NCBI GenBank assembly: GCA_945874735.1
Contig: CAMCHI010000003.1
Span: forward strand, 40,295-104,294
DNA length: 64,000 bases
Direction: 5' to 3'
Source of the DNA: an uncultured Arcanobacterium sp.
GTDB lineage: Bacteria > Actinomycetota > Actinomycetes > Actinomycetales > Actinomycetaceae
The translations under genes and the position numbers were made by a program. Shown piece after piece: positions 43,884-51,752 of this stretch. Position 1 is the stretch's first letter, and every line of letters starts with the position of its first letter. The notes below the pieces were generated by a model. That model had not been told where the DNA came from. It ran no database searches and saw nothing but the letters and a program-made list of their open reading frames with translations.

Positions 43884-45556
43884 TAGTTCTCACCTGCTTT
43901 CATGGCTTCTTCACGCCTACGCTTCTCCCGGGCTCTGGTCTGCCGGGCGACCTCAGCAGCTTTAGCTCGGCGCTCCGGAGTCCAGGCGGCCTTGAGTTTT
44001 TCGCTTCTGCGCTTGTTGGCTTCTTCGGTGATGCCTTCTTGGCATTTGCGAATGTGCTCCGCTCGTTCTTCATCTGTGCGCGCAGCCCACATGGCCTTGC
44101 TCCGCTCTGCCTGAGCTTGGCGGCGTTCAGGAGTCCATGCATCACGTAATGACTTCCTGGCTTTATCGCTCAATGGCTTGCGTGGCTTCGCCTTCTTCTT
44201 GCGTGAGGCGATGGTGCGTTCCCGATATTCGGGGTCTTGCCACTTTTGCCTTTGAAACTCGCCCCATGCTGCGCGGCGTTCAGGTGACCAGGAACGTTCA
44301 CGCCGGTTCGACTTCCAGGCCAGCTCCACCTTGCGGCCGTCCTTGAAGTTGATACGCATCTTCTGGGCAGGCAGCATCACCACGGTCTCCACCAGAGCTT
44401 CGTAGACAGCAGGGTCAAAGACTTCGAGCCCTAGGTGTGGTGCCAGGTGTTCCTCGAGGACTGCTTGCGGGATCATTTTTGCATCGCAGCTTTTGCCACC
44501 TGATCGTTTGGCTCCATCGCGTTTGGTTCTGCAAATCCAGACGTAGCAGATGTCCCCGGCAGTGTTGCGTTTACCCGAGCGTGAGAAGCTGCGGCCGCAG
44601 ATCCCGCACTTCACTGTCGAGGTGAAGCAGGTGGTTGGGATTGACCAGTTGGCTCGTGCCCCAAGTTCACGACGCCGGGCACGCTCCTGTTGGACCGCTT
44701 CGAATAGCTCTTTGTTGATGATGGCAGGGATTGCATCCTCAACCCGGTACATGGGTTTTTCGCCCTTGTTCAGCACTGAGTGCTCACCGAGGTGTGGGCT
44801 GTGGTGCCTCCCCAAGGTCAGGGTGCCGGTGAAGGTTTCTGCTTTGAGCCATGACCTCAGTACCTCCGAGGTAATCGGTTCGCCGCTGCGGCCCAGGATC
44901 CCTTCGGATGCAAAGATTTCTTCCATCCGTTCACAAGAGACCTGTTCAAGGTAGAGCTTGTAGATGCGGCGTACCAGGGTGGCCTCGTGTTCGATGATTT
45001 CAACATCGGTGCCGTCAGGTGAGTTTGTGTAGCCGTAGTGACGAAAGCCGTTAGCTAGGCCTTTTTCGAATTGCTTCTCGACCCGCCATTTCACGTTGGC
45101 TGAGAGCTGCTCTGATTCTGCCTGGGCGAAGGAGGCCAGCAGAGTCAGCATGAGCTCACCATCGCCGGTCATGGATGAGATACCTTCTTTTTCGAAGCGT
45201 ACCTCTACCCCGAGGTCTTTGAGTTCCCTAACGATTTGCAGCAGGTCTACGGTGTTGCGGGAGAAGCGGGAGATGGACTTGGTGAGGATGATGTCGATCT
45301 TGCCTGCCCGCGCGAGGGTCAGTAGTTCTTGGAATTGTGGGCGTTTGGTGGTGGTGCCTGAGACGCCGGAGTCGGCGAATACTCCTGCGAAGGTCCAGCC
45401 TGGGGTTGAGGTGATGAGTTTTTGGTAGTAGCTGATCTGGGTGGAGAGGCTGATGGGGGTGCGTTCGGTTTCCATGCTGATGCGAGCGTAGGCAGCAACG
45501 TTCAGCACGGTTTTCTTCATTTTTGGGGGTGGGGCGATTTGCTCCATTCTTTTCAT
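43883..45556 (-). CDS. Large serine recombinase 1 with NUMOD3-like C-terminal repeats
   Basis: 557 aa. The catalytic domain has Ser27 in AAYARISMET, DSGVSGTTTKRPQFQEL, IILTKSISRFSRNTVDLL, and SFAQAESEQLSANVKW. The recombinase domain and zinc-ribbon (CGICGRSFSRSGK...CRTKRDG) follow. From about 425 the C-terminus departs from the usual coiled coil. It carries repeated basic units resembling NUMOD3-type DNA-binding motifs: SWSPERRAAWGE, DKARKSLRDAWTPERRQAQ, KAMWAARTDEERAEHI, KLKAAWTPERRAKAAE. The two recombinases probably act together on the att sites; which one integrates and which assists is unknown. Confidence 0.93.
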   Translation of the reverse strand: MKRMEQIAPPPKMKKTVLNVAAYARISMETERTPISLSTQISYYQKLITSTPGWTFAGVFADSGVSGTTTKRPQFQELLTLARAGKIDIILTKSISRFSRNTVDLLQIVRELKDLGVEVRFEKEGISSMTGDGELMLTLLASFAQAESEQLSANVKWRVEKQFEKGLANGFRHYGYTNSPDGTDVEIIEHEATLVRRIYKLYLEQVSCERMEEIFASEGILGRSGEPITSEVLRSWLKAETFTGTLTLGRHHSPHLGEHSVLNKGEKPMYRVEDAIPAIINKELFEAVQQERARRRELGARANWSIPTTCFTSTVKCGICGRSFSRSGKRNTAGDICYVWICRTKRDGAKRSGGKSCDAKMIPQAVLEEHLAPHLGLEVFDPAVYEALVETVVMLPAQKMRINFKDGRKVELAWKSNRRERSWSPERRAAWGEFQRQKWQDPEYRERTIASRKKKAKPRKPLSDKARKSLRDAWTPERRQAQAERSKAMWAARTDEERAEHIRKCQEGITEEANKRRSEKLKAAWTPERRAKAAEVARQTRAREKRRREEAMKAGEN

Positions 45557-45565
45557 GCTTTTCTC

Positions 45566-45787
45566 CTAATCAGAGGCGGTTTTTGCTTGTATCCATACAT
45601 CACTCAAAGCCTCCAGATAGTCAACGAAGCAAGCCCTCTTATGTGCCGCCAGCGGAGCACCATCGGTGTCGATGAGTTGTGTTGCCTTGAGCGCCCCTGC
45701 GGGGCTGATGATCTTCATCTCGAGCAGGGTTGTGATTTCTTCGATCTGGCGGTAGACCCTGATTTCTGCTTTCAGATCCGGTCTCAT
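45566..45787 (-). CDS. Small SHOCT-like accessory protein of the recombinase operon
   Basis: A 73-aa protein. I start at the ATG at 45787, which overlaps the stop of the upstream HTH gene (ATGA), rather than at the longer track ORF (46015), whose extra part is a shadow. The helical segment YRQIEEITTLLEMKIISPAGALKATQLI resembles the SHOCT oligomerisation motif. It ends 9 bases before recombinase 1. Such small proteins often sit between a sigma-70-like gene and serine recombinases in Firmicutes elements, from memory. Function is unknown; it may modulate recombinase assembly. Confidence 0.7.
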   Translation of the reverse strand: MRPDLKAEIRVYRQIEEITTLLEMKIISPAGALKATQLIDTDGAPLAAHKRACFVDYLEALSDVWIQAKTASD

Positions 45788-46194
45788 CGTTTGCCGCCTT
45801 TTGTGCCGAAGCGGTGCTGGATGAAGCAGGGATGGCTGCAGTACTTTCTCGGTGTCTTGTTGCTGCTGGTGACAGTGACCTGGCGGCCGCAGTTGGCGCA
45901 GGTGATGGTTTGGATAATGAGGGTGCGGTGGCGCTTCCACCAGGTGCGGCGGCAGTCTTGACTGCAGAACTTGCTGCCTTTGCGCAGAGTGATTTCTTGC
46001 CAGCAGTGCAGGCACCAGATCCCTTCCGGGTCATCAACCTGCTCTAGTTCTGGGTTGATGGTGATGTGGTTTCGCAGGCAGTAAGTTTTGACACTGTTGG
46101 CGTTGAGCTCTAGGTGCCGAGCGATCCGCGCATAAGCCACGCCATGGCTACGCATCAAGCCGATGGTGGCGCGTTGCTTCTCGGTCAGGGCCAT
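45784..46194 (-). CDS. HTH plus zinc-ribbon protein (sigma-70-like accessory)
   Basis: 136 aa. The N-terminal helix-turn-helix is RSHGVAYARIARHLELNANSVKTYCLRN, the sigma-70 region-4-like type often annotated as RNA polymerase sigma-70 subunit in mobile elements. Four Cys-pair motifs follow: WCLHCWQE, FCSQDCRR, CANCGRQV and YCSHPC, giving two likely zinc ribbons. AAGAGGAGAG lies before the ATG. It opens the four-gene recombinase operon, so a regulatory or directionality role is inferred. It is too short to be a functional sigma factor. Confidence 0.8.
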   Translation of the reverse strand: MALTEKQRATIGLMRSHGVAYARIARHLELNANSVKTYCLRNHITINPELEQVDDPEGIWCLHCWQEITLRKGSKFCSQDCRRTWWKRHRTLIIQTITCANCGRQVTVTSSNKTPRKYCSHPCFIQHRFGTKGGKR

Positions 46195-46284
46195 TACGCT
46201 CTCCTCTTTGGGTTGGCGATCAGAAGTGGTCGCCTATCCGTCCGTGAGAGAAGGCCAAACCGGACAAGGTGGTCGTAGAAAAGC
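46195..46284. promoter_or_regulatory. Probable promoter region of the recombinase operon
   Basis: About 90 bases separate the endolysin terminator from the HTH gene, so the operon needs its own promoter here. An imperfect palindrome GGCGA...TCGCC (46215-46235) could be an operator. I cannot fix -35 and -10 boxes with confidence. Confidence 0.35.
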
Positions 46285-46332
46285 AAAAATGGCCCCGCAC
46301 TAACCCCCAGTGACGGGGATCGGCGCGGGGCC
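46285..46332 (-). terminator. Terminator after the endolysin gene (end of late operon)
   Basis: On the minus strand GGCCCCGC pairs with GCGGGGCC, with an inner CCCCGTCACTGGGGG hairpin, and is followed by ATTTTTGC. It closes the late lysis genes and insulates the recombinase operon. Confidence 0.88.
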
Positions 46333-46351
46333 AAGAAGATAAGGATGGTGT

Positions 46352-47128
46352 TTAGTGGATGCCGAGCTTGCGGTTCACCAGATCCTGCACCGGCTGATAC
46401 AGATGACCGAGCCGACGGCGACGCTCCTCGCCATTGCCGTATTCACCACGAAGCACCGCGTTCGCGAGAGCATCAAGGTTCGGATCTGCTGGTGCTGGCG
46501 CTTTACCAGCGATCAGCTCGTTCACGCGCTTTTGCACTTCTGCGTAGCGGCTACCTAGGCGGCGTTTGCGCTCCTCACCATTGCCGTAACGGCCTGCAAG
46601 GACTGCGCGGGCGAGTTCATCAACACTGCCGCCAGGCGCAGACGCGGCAGGAGGTTTCGGTGCGGCAGGCACACCACTATTGCCACCAAGGTAAGGTGCG
46701 AGCACGGTTGCTGGTGGGTAGTAGCGTCCAGGGCAGGCAGTAGAGCTCGCGTCCTTATGGCCGATGATACGCAGCTTGCCGTGACGAGACTGAATGTCCC
46801 GAATCAGCGCAGCAATAGTCTGCTTGTCTGCCTCGCTTGCTCGTGGGTTACATTCGATACCAATGCTGGTCTGGTTGACCGGCCAGTTACCTGCATGCCA
46901 GGCAGTATCGGACTCTGCTACCAAGCGGGTGACGCGTCCTGCTTCGACAACATAGTGGGCGCTGTTTCGTCCGCGGCCAGAGACGAACCAGCCGACGGTG
47001 CCGTCAAAGCTGGGATTCTTGGCTGGGTCGTCCCAGTGGTGGATGACGATGGTGGTGATGCGGTTGCCGCCTCGGCCTGGGGTGAAGCAGGCTGCCTGAC
47101 GGTGGTTCAGGGTGTAAGTCTTGCTCAT
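46352..47128 (-). CDS. Endolysin: N-acetylmuramoyl-L-alanine amidase with two CW_7 repeats
   Basis: 258 aa. The N-terminal Amidase_2 zinc domain (about 15-150) has IVIHHWDDP (His ligand), SAHYVVEAGRV, DTAWHAGNW, IGIECNP and IIGHKDASSTACPGRYYP (second His and Cys). A Pro/Ala linker leads to two CW_7 wall-binding repeats: ELARAVLAGRYGNGEERKRRLG and ALANAVLRGEYGNGEERRRRLG. It would cut the MurNAc-L-Ala bond at lysis. CW_7 repeats occur in Cpl-7 and in bifidobacterial or actinobacterial phages. The holin gene lies just upstream. Confidence 0.95.
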   Translation of the reverse strand: MSKTYTLNHRQAACFTPGRGGNRITTIVIHHWDDPAKNPSFDGTVGWFVSGRGRNSAHYVVEAGRVTRLVAESDTAWHAGNWPVNQTSIGIECNPRASEADKQTIAALIRDIQSRHGKLRIIGHKDASSTACPGRYYPPATVLAPYLGGNSGVPAAPKPPAASAPGGSVDELARAVLAGRYGNGEERKRRLGSRYAEVQKRVNELIAGKAPAPADPNLDALANAVLRGEYGNGEERRRRLGHLYQPVQDLVNRKLGIH

Positions 47129-47140
47129 TGGTTTTCTCCT

Positions 47141-47557
47141 TCAGGGGTGGGGTTGGTGTTTGTGGCCGATGATGTCTAGGGCCTCACGGATTTTGGTGGG
47201 CACGGGCAGGCCTAGTCGGGTGGCGTTTTCTAGCAGGCTGATGCCTTCGTTGGAGATGTAGAAGAAGATAGTGGCCGTCCGAAGTACCCCAACCTCGTTG
47301 AAGACGTGAACATCGAGCAGGTTGGCTAGGGCTACCAGGGCGAAGATGATGACCTTGCGGAAGATGCCCCTGAATCCGACGGCGGATGAGAGGGTTTTCT
47401 CGGTGATGGCGGCCATGACCCCGGTGAGGTAGTCGGCAATGACAAAGGCGGTCAAGACGATGATGAGTCCGTCGATTCCGCCGAGGAGCCAGCCGCAGAT
47501 TCCTCCGGCTGCGGTGAAGATGCTCTGGATGCTGATCCAGAAGGGCTTGGTGAACAT
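47141..47557 (-). CDS. Phage holin (phage_holin_4 / TcdE-like family)
   Basis: A 138-aa membrane protein with about three helices: IFTAAGGICGWLLGGIDGLIIVLTAFVIADYLTGVM, IIFALVALANLLDV and TATIFFYISNEGISLLENA. ADYLTGVMAAI and YISNEGISLLEN are hallmarks of the family. It would form the membrane lesion that lets the amidase reach the wall. It ends 12 bases before the endolysin start. Confidence 0.93.
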   Translation of the reverse strand: MFTKPFWISIQSIFTAAGGICGWLLGGIDGLIIVLTAFVIADYLTGVMAAITEKTLSSAVGFRGIFRKVIIFALVALANLLDVHVFNEVGVLRTATIFFYISNEGISLLENATRLGLPVPTKIREALDIIGHKHQPHP

Positions 47558-47591
47558 TAGGCGCGGCCTCCTTTAGGTGTTTGGGCATCAG

Positions 47592-47628
47592 AAAAGCCAC
47601 CAGCGACAAGATGGTCACGGGTGGCTTT
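47592..47628 (-). terminator. Hairpin between the 86-aa gene and the holin
   Basis: A stem AAAGCCACC/GGTGGCTTT is followed on the minus strand by TTCTG. It is a weak terminator or attenuator between tail and lysis genes. Confidence 0.55.
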
Positions 47629-47652
47629 GGAGCTGAGGCACGGGTGTGGTTC

Positions 47653-47913
47653 TTAGGGTGGGTTGGGTGTGGTGAGCACATCGAGGACTTGAAAGGCCAC
47701 ATCCAGTACTTCTTCGACTGGTTCCGGTAGCTGTGGGGCCGGTAAGGACGGCGGCGCTACGGCACTGGCCTTGGAGGTCGGGGCGGCGTCGATGATGGGC
47801 AGAATCTCAAGTGGTGCTTCTACTTCAGGCTCTACCTCAGCTGCCAGGTGAGGCTCTTGTTCTGCCTGAGGTACTGGGTTTTCCTGCAGCTGGGCTGGTT
47901 CGTTCTGGTTCAT
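47653..47913 (-). CDS. Hypothetical Pro/Glu/Ala-rich phage protein
   Basis: An 86-aa acidic protein with many Pro, Glu and Ala residues, no Cys and no recognisable domain. It is probably disordered. It starts four bases inside the DUF1617 gene (overlap), so it belongs to the late operon. Coding is supported by position and frame, not by homology. Confidence 0.55.
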   Translation of the reverse strand: MNQNEPAQLQENPVPQAEQEPHLAAEVEPEVEAPLEILPIIDAAPTSKASAVAPPSLPAPQLPEPVEEVLDVAFQVLDVLTTPNPP

Positions 47914-48347
47914 GCCTGCTCCTTGCTAGCAAGGGCCGCTTCCACCGCGTCGCAAAGCCGGTCGTAGACCTCTGCCTCATCCCCGGTCAGCTCCACCGGG
48001 TAGGACGCCAGTAGGTTCTGCAGCTGGGATAGGTGCTCGCTGTAGGTTGGTCCGCTCAGATGGGCCTGCTCAGCTAGCAGTGCCTCACGCTCTGTTAGGT
48101 ATTGGCTGACCAGGGCTGGATCTTTGAGGTCAAAGCTGCCATCCTCAGCAATCACCGGCCGCCCCTGCTCATCGAGCACCGCGTACTCGGTGACCAGTTC
48201 CTGCTCGCTGGCGGCCAGGTCCTGAAAAGCTGTGAGGGCCATGGCCAGCAGTTTGGAGCGGGCCCGGGAGGCTGCCCCTGCCAGCTTCATGGACTGGAGA
48301 AAAGGAATCAGGGGCGGTAGGTAGCGGTTTTCGATACGAATCATCAC
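47910..48347 (-). CDS. DUF1617 family phage protein
   Basis: A 145-aa mostly helical protein. The start IENRYLPPLIPFLQSMKLAGAASRARSKLL matches the DUF1617 family found downstream of tail-tip genes in siphoviruses of Gram-positive bacteria. Its role is not established and may concern tail tip or baseplate. It follows the tail endopeptidase gene by 23 bases. Confidence 0.8.
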   Translation of the reverse strand: MMIRIENRYLPPLIPFLQSMKLAGAASRARSKLLAMALTAFQDLAASEQELVTEYAVLDEQGRPVIAEDGSFDLKDPALVSQYLTEREALLAEQAHLSGPTYSEHLSQLQNLLASYPVELTGDEAEVYDRLCDAVEAALASKEQA

Positions 48348-48370
48348 AAATCCTCACATTCTCTAGTTGG

Positions 48371-51019
48371 TTAAGTGACGGTGGTAGGCATTGTGGTGAG
48401 CCCCGTGTTGGAGTAGGACTGCCAGGCCACTGTGCCCCCGCCGTTATCGCGGATGGACTGAACCCAGCCCCGGTTGAAGGTGCTAATCAGCGAATTCATG
48501 CGCATAATCAACTCGCTGATACGGGCGGTCAGGGAGGTCATAGAGTAATAGGTGTTGTTGGTGACAATCATCAGGTCATTGCTGGTGAAAGCCACCTGAG
48601 CCCGCCCTCCATTGACAGACCAGCCAGGAAAGGTTCCCTTGGTACCTAAGGTGACATCCTCCAGGGTGATGAAACGGTTACCGGCGGTGAAGAACTTATA
48701 CCCGTGGGTGCGCAAATCAGCCCCCATGTGGATTCCTCGCTGCCCGTAGAAGCGTCCCTTGGGGTCGAAGGTGAAATAGGTGTAGTTCTCGCTGGTCGCT
48801 GTTTCCTGGAAGGTCCAGGCAGTGTAGTCCCCACCGGGCGCTAGGTGGTTGATGATGCCCTGAATGGTTGGGGCGTCCTTCTTAGCCCGTCGTCCCATAT
48901 CGCCGATATGGCGGGTGCCGTAGTAGAAGCTCATCCCGGTTGAGGTGATACTTCCTTCCAAGGTGGTGCCGTTGTACCAAGAGAGCTGAGTGGGACTGAT
49001 GCGGATGGACTGGTTCCACCCGGCCAAACCCACCTGGATAGCGTTGGCCGCTAACTTGTCAGCGGTGATGCTGCGGGCTGCTATCCGCCCGGCGTTCAGG
49101 GTTCCGGTGGTGATTTTGGCAGCGTCCAAGTTAGCGATCTTGGCGTTGACAATGGCTGCATCGGCAATCATGGCGGTCTTGATGAAGCCGTTGGCAATGG
49201 TCAGTTTGTCGCTGGTGATACTGCCTGCCAGGATGCGGGCTGCTGCCAGGTAGCCGGTGGTTATTTTGGCGGCATCCAGGGACTGGATTTTGGCGTTGGT
49301 AATAGCGGCGTCCGCGATCATGGCGGTTTTGATGACGGCGTTATCGATGCTGGTGGTGCCGGTGATGTGGATGCGTTTGCCGTCAATCAGGATGGTCTCG
49401 GGTGAAATGTTGATTTGGGCAATGAGCTCACCTTTGGTGGCCCGAAGCAGCACGTCATTGCGGATCGCGATGAGGGCTTGTTCGTTGCTCTGCTTGTTGC
49501 TGGTGAACTCCAACCTGAGGGCATCGTGGGCCCGGGCTGTCTCATCGGCCTTGGCCCTGGCGGCGGTCACCTGGGTGTTGGTGGTGTTCAGGGCTGAACT
49601 GGTGGCTTTGGCCAGGGCATCGACGACGGCGACGTTCGAACGGACTGTGGCCAGGGCGGCTTCGAGCTCATCGAGGTCAGCTTGGATTTGGGAGCTGTTG
49701 ATATCTGAGGCCAGGGACTTCCACGTAGGCAGATTGTTAGTGCCGAGGGTGTAGACCCAGATTTCGGTTTTCTCCCCGTTTTGCTTAAACCAGGTATCCC
49801 CAAGCTGGGCGGTACGAGGCTGGGTAGCCCCATAGTGGATGGTGTTCTTTCCATCGGCTGAGACCTGAGCAGCCAGAGCCGCATCGTGAGCTGCGGCCGT
49901 GTTCTCGCTCAGGGTCTCCAAAGCCCGTGTCACCGTCCTAGTAGTAGCGGTGAAGGATGGGGCGATGGACCCGAGGCTCAGGCTAATGTAGGTCTTAGCC
50001 AGCGGGTCGTAGCTGTAGCCGGTGACTCGGGCTTGGAGATTAGCCTTGAATTCGGAATGGATGACGGTGACTGTATCGCCCAGATTCACCCGCTCGAGCT
50101 TGGCTACACCGGCGTATTCCTGGGTGGTGGCCAGGTCGATGAAGTTGACCTCATAGGCAGCAACCGGAAGGTCGAGCCCAGCAGCATAAGCATCCCGGAC
50201 CGCCTGGCGCAGGGCTTCGTGGGCCTGGGACAGGGGCAGCTCATCCTCCTTAGGAGTCTCGCCATCAGGGGCTGCCTTGATGTGCTCAAAGCGCATCACT
50301 CCTACCAGCGGGGCTGGGTAGTTGGCCAGGCGCGGTGAATCCACATATTTTTCCGGCAGCATCAACCCGTCAAAGCCCACCGGTAGGATGCGAGTGAGCA
50401 TGGTAGAGGTATCCAGGGCGGCCCGGTAGCCGGTTAGGTTCTTCTGATCCCTGATGGTGATGCCCTCATCTGTGCCTAGTTTTTGCTGGTGGGCCAGGGC
50501 TAGGTTGTTGCGGAAGAACTCCCCGCCGTAGCGGGAGGCAAAGGTGTTGTCCTTGGAAGTATCCAAAAGGGATTCGAGAACGCTTTGGCGCACGATACGC
50601 AGGGACCGGATGTGGCTGACGTTGGTCGTGAAGGTAAAACTGTTGGCTGGGTTGGCGTTGGTGCGGATCTGGGTCAGAGCCTGAAAGGGAGTGCGGTTGA
50701 TGATGTTGGTATCCGCAATCAGTACCTTGGCCAGGTCAAAAGAAATGTGCAGGGCCGTGATGCGCAGCAGCCCACCCAGGCTGGTTTCGACTGTAGTGAT
50801 GCGGAAGGCTTGTCTGACGGTGGTGGCAGGTACTGGTGCTGCTACCAGGTTGCCGGGGATCAGGTGCTGGGCCAGGTGCGCTTCTGCCGGGTAGGTGAAG
50901 GTGAACTGGTAGTCAGCGTTGATGACCTCGGTGATGACTGGCTCCATGATGTGGGTATCGAGGTGCCCGTAGCCGGAGGCGGTGAAGTAGGTCGAATCTG
51001 CGGGGTGGACGGTAATCAT
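48371..51019 (-). CDS. Tail-associated protein (prophage endopeptidase tail / Tal) with collagen-like internal repeats
   Basis: 882 aa. The N-terminal 350 residues match the phage minor structural protein/Prophage_tail type (NADYQFTFTYPAEAHL, RITALHISFDLAKVLI, GYSYDPLAKTYISLSLG). A helical stretch follows. Residues about 560-670 then contain two near-identical modules: IKTAMIADAAITNAKIQSLDAAKITTG and IKTAMIADAAIVNAKIANLDAAKITTG. The C-terminal 200 residues (receptor-binding-like, GMSFYYGTRHIGDMGRR) end SNTGLTTMPTTVT. It would form the tail tip and contact the host wall. It follows Dit, the usual order. Confidence 0.88.
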   Translation of the reverse strand: MITVHPADSTYFTASGYGHLDTHIMEPVITEVINADYQFTFTYPAEAHLAQHLIPGNLVAAPVPATTVRQAFRITTVETSLGGLLRITALHISFDLAKVLIADTNIINRTPFQALTQIRTNANPANSFTFTTNVSHIRSLRIVRQSVLESLLDTSKDNTFASRYGGEFFRNNLALAHQQKLGTDEGITIRDQKNLTGYRAALDTSTMLTRILPVGFDGLMLPEKYVDSPRLANYPAPLVGVMRFEHIKAAPDGETPKEDELPLSQAHEALRQAVRDAYAAGLDLPVAAYEVNFIDLATTQEYAGVAKLERVNLGDTVTVIHSEFKANLQARVTGYSYDPLAKTYISLSLGSIAPSFTATTRTVTRALETLSENTAAAHDAALAAQVSADGKNTIHYGATQPRTAQLGDTWFKQNGEKTEIWVYTLGTNNLPTWKSLASDINSSQIQADLDELEAALATVRSNVAVVDALAKATSSALNTTNTQVTAARAKADETARAHDALRLEFTSNKQSNEQALIAIRNDVLLRATKGELIAQINISPETILIDGKRIHITGTTSIDNAVIKTAMIADAAITNAKIQSLDAAKITTGYLAAARILAGSITSDKLTIANGFIKTAMIADAAIVNAKIANLDAAKITTGTLNAGRIAARSITADKLAANAIQVGLAGWNQSIRISPTQLSWYNGTTLEGSITSTGMSFYYGTRHIGDMGRRAKKDAPTIQGIINHLAPGGDYTAWTFQETATSENYTYFTFDPKGRFYGQRGIHMGADLRTHGYKFFTAGNRFITLEDVTLGTKGTFPGWSVNGGRAQVAFTSNDLMIVTNNTYYSMTSLTARISELIMRMNSLISTFNRGWVQSIRDNGGGTVAWQSYSNTGLTTMPTTVT

Positions 51020-51049
51020 GGGTCAAAGCCTCCAAGCGGGTGACTGGTT

Positions 51050-51751
51050 TTAGGGGTCTCGCCAGGTGACCTCCAAGCTCCAGGAGGTGATACCTGAGTT
51101 GGTGGCCGGGACGGTGAATGTGTTGCTGCCTGGGCGCATCATGGGATAGTCGCTGCTGATGGCATTGAGCTGGGCAGTTGGTCCGGTGTAGGCGGTCATC
51201 AACTCTGAGTCCACGGTGGTGCTGCTAGCCGGTGAGGTAATCACGTAGTAGGTGCCGTTGAGCCCAAACCTGAGGGTTCCAGTGCCGTTAAGGGTCAGCT
51301 TGGGGGCAGCTTCGGCTAGACCCAGATTGTTAACGGTCGTGGAGCCGGTTGGATTCAGGGTCTGCCGGTGCGGTGAAGCGTAGTAGGCATAGGGCTGGCA
51401 GGTTACGGTCAGTTCTGCTGCCGCCCACCCACTGGTCTCCCCGGTCAGGGGTGAGAGGGCGGTGTGTTTGATGCGCCGCACCCGGCCCCCGTCGTGACTG
51501 AGGGTGATGGTCTTAGCGGTGGCCAAAGCGGCGGCGAACTTGCGGTAGTTAGTCAGCCGGTCCTTGCCCATAAAGAGCATGGGAATAGTGATGGTGACAT
51601 CGCCTAAGCCTTTCAGGCGGGTGAGGGTTCCGGCCCGTCCCGCCACCTCAATGTCCTCAACTCGTTGAGTGGCGACCGGGCGCGGGACGGGACCAGCAAT
51701 GCGGATACCGAAGGTGCTGCTCTTGGTGGTGCCGAGGGTAAAAGAGTGCAC
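51050..51751 (-). CDS. Distal tail protein (Dit)
   Basis: I start at the GTG at 51751 because GGAGGAGG lies eight bases before it and the tape-measure stop is at 51753. The track start at 51784 lies inside that gene. This gives 233 aa. The N-terminal domain has TFGIRIAGPVPRPVATQRVEDIEVAGRAGTL and ITIPMLFMG; the C-terminal galectin-like half has TVNNLGLAEAAPKLTLNGTG and ends SLEVTWRDP. Dit forms the hexameric hub between tail tube and Tal. Confidence 0.88.
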   Translation of the reverse strand: MHSFTLGTTKSSTFGIRIAGPVPRPVATQRVEDIEVAGRAGTLTRLKGLGDVTITIPMLFMGKDRLTNYRKFAAALATAKTITLSHDGGRVRRIKHTALSPLTGETSGWAAAELTVTCQPYAYYASPHRQTLNPTGSTTVNNLGLAEAAPKLTLNGTGTLRFGLNGTYYVITSPASSTTVDSELMTAYTGPTAQLNAISSDYPMMRPGSNTFTVPATNSGITSWSLEVTWRDP

Positions 51752-51752
51752 G

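Noticed and set aside
42294-45556. CRISPR- or integron-like repeats in the recombinase region
   Set aside because: The repeated words are coding repeats (WTPERR units), unequal in spacing, with no direct-repeat/spacer structure. No CRISPR array was seen anywhere in the window.
45566-46037. Two longer overlapping minus-strand ORFs (149 and 132 aa) covering the HTH gene region
   Set aside because: They have low-complexity His/Pro/Gln or Ala/Ser compositions and run out of frame with the clear Cys-pair HTH protein. Only the 73-aa end of the first is kept as the SHOCT-like gene.
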